A stretch of 64,000 nt of DNA from a virus: positions 1 through 64,000 of IMG/VR virus record IMGVR_UViG_3300033149_001159; one strand, written 5' to 3'. How positions within the stretch are numbered: position 1 is the stretch's first letter; each line of letters starts with the position of its first letter. A model generated the notes under the pieces. The model was given only the letters and a program-made list of their open reading frames with translations. It made no database searches and was not told the DNA's origin. Shown one piece after another: positions 63,916-64,000 of this stretch. The position numbers and the translations under genes were made by a program.

Positions 63916-64000
63916 TGGGGTCGAGATTGAGGTTTCAGAGCCTGTACTCTGGCCCGTGGAACGTATAAACTTCAGAATGCACCCGTGCACGGACTTCTCT
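63890..64000 (+). CDS. unidentified gene, 5' end only
   Basis: An ATG at 63890 after GGGGG opens a frame that runs off the window (37 codons seen, beginning MSLPTAVYDGVEIEVSEPV). The sequence shown does not resemble an NrdG activase start. Overlap with the glycyl-radical gene suggests a related function, but this cannot be read here. Confidence 0.5.
   Translation, partial: MSLPTAVYDGVEIEVSEPVLWPVERINFRMHPCTDFS

Noticed and set aside
63890-64000. Call of NrdG activase for the truncated last gene
   Set aside because: The context invites it, but the visible 37 residues lack the family opening and the cysteine cluster has not been reached.

Overview
The window is a gene-dense stretch of a double-stranded DNA tailed phage, probably part of a larger genome because genes run off both ends. 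The head proteins look like the T4-type portal/capsid pair. The tail module has one tube protein, a frameshifted chaperone pair and a 1533-residue tape measure, with no sheath gene seen, so the virion is most likely a long-tailed siphovirus. No integrase, excisionase or CI-type repressor was recognised, and no DNA polymerase lies in the window. Genes are packed with 1-20 base ATGA/GTGA/TGATG overlaps and strong G-rich Shine-Dalgarno sites. The host is a bacterium that cannot be named from the sequence; two small lipobox lipoproteins and a free-standing anaerobic ribonucleotide reductase glycyl-radical domain fit a host that spends time without oxygen.

Layout. (1) About 1-3230, rightward: the end of a DNA methyltransferase, a CmcI-like methyltransferase, small zinc-ribbon proteins and a DegT-family sugar aminotransferase. 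(2) 3226-30993, rightward late operon: a strong promoter, a ~240-nt structured leader ending in an intrinsic terminator, then portal, protease/scaffold (with a nested scaffold start), major capsid, a glycosyltransferase-methyltransferase fusion, connectors, tail tube, chaperones, tape measure, tail tip and fibre genes including a collagen-like fibre, then a methyltransferase, a glycosyltransferase, an XhlA-like protein, a phosphoesterase and a small winged-helix protein. (3) 31044-53717, leftward: about 65 mostly tiny genes, including a RuvC-like nuclease, regulators, two lipoproteins, an RlpA-like barrel protein, two HNH proteins, a replication-initiator-like protein, two DNA methyltransferases, a tRNA-His-like gene, a RecA/Sak4-like ATPase and a short sliding-clamp-like protein. 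At least three near-consensus leftward promoters lie in this block. (4) 53718-54116: a divergent intergenic region with two arrays of 11-bp repeats, the best origin candidate. (5) 54117-64000, rightward: small early genes behind two strong promoters, terminase subunits, then a carbohydrate cluster (four family-2 glycosyltransferases, a hexapeptide acyltransferase), a DNA methyltransferase, and the glycyl-radical domain.

How it fits together. Divergent transcription from the 53.7-54.1 kb region would express leftward early functions and rightward packaging and sugar genes. The late operon has its own promoter, but a terminator sits just upstream of the portal gene, so its expression probably depends on read-through or antitermination. 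Sugar and methyl transfer genes recur in at least four places, two of them inside the structural operon, which suggests the phage decorates its virion or another surface. A 14-bp palindrome, TACCGCNNGCGGTA, occurs ten times across the window in both coding and non-coding sequence and is not explained by any recognised feature. Everything here was read by eye; no alignments or structure predictions were run.
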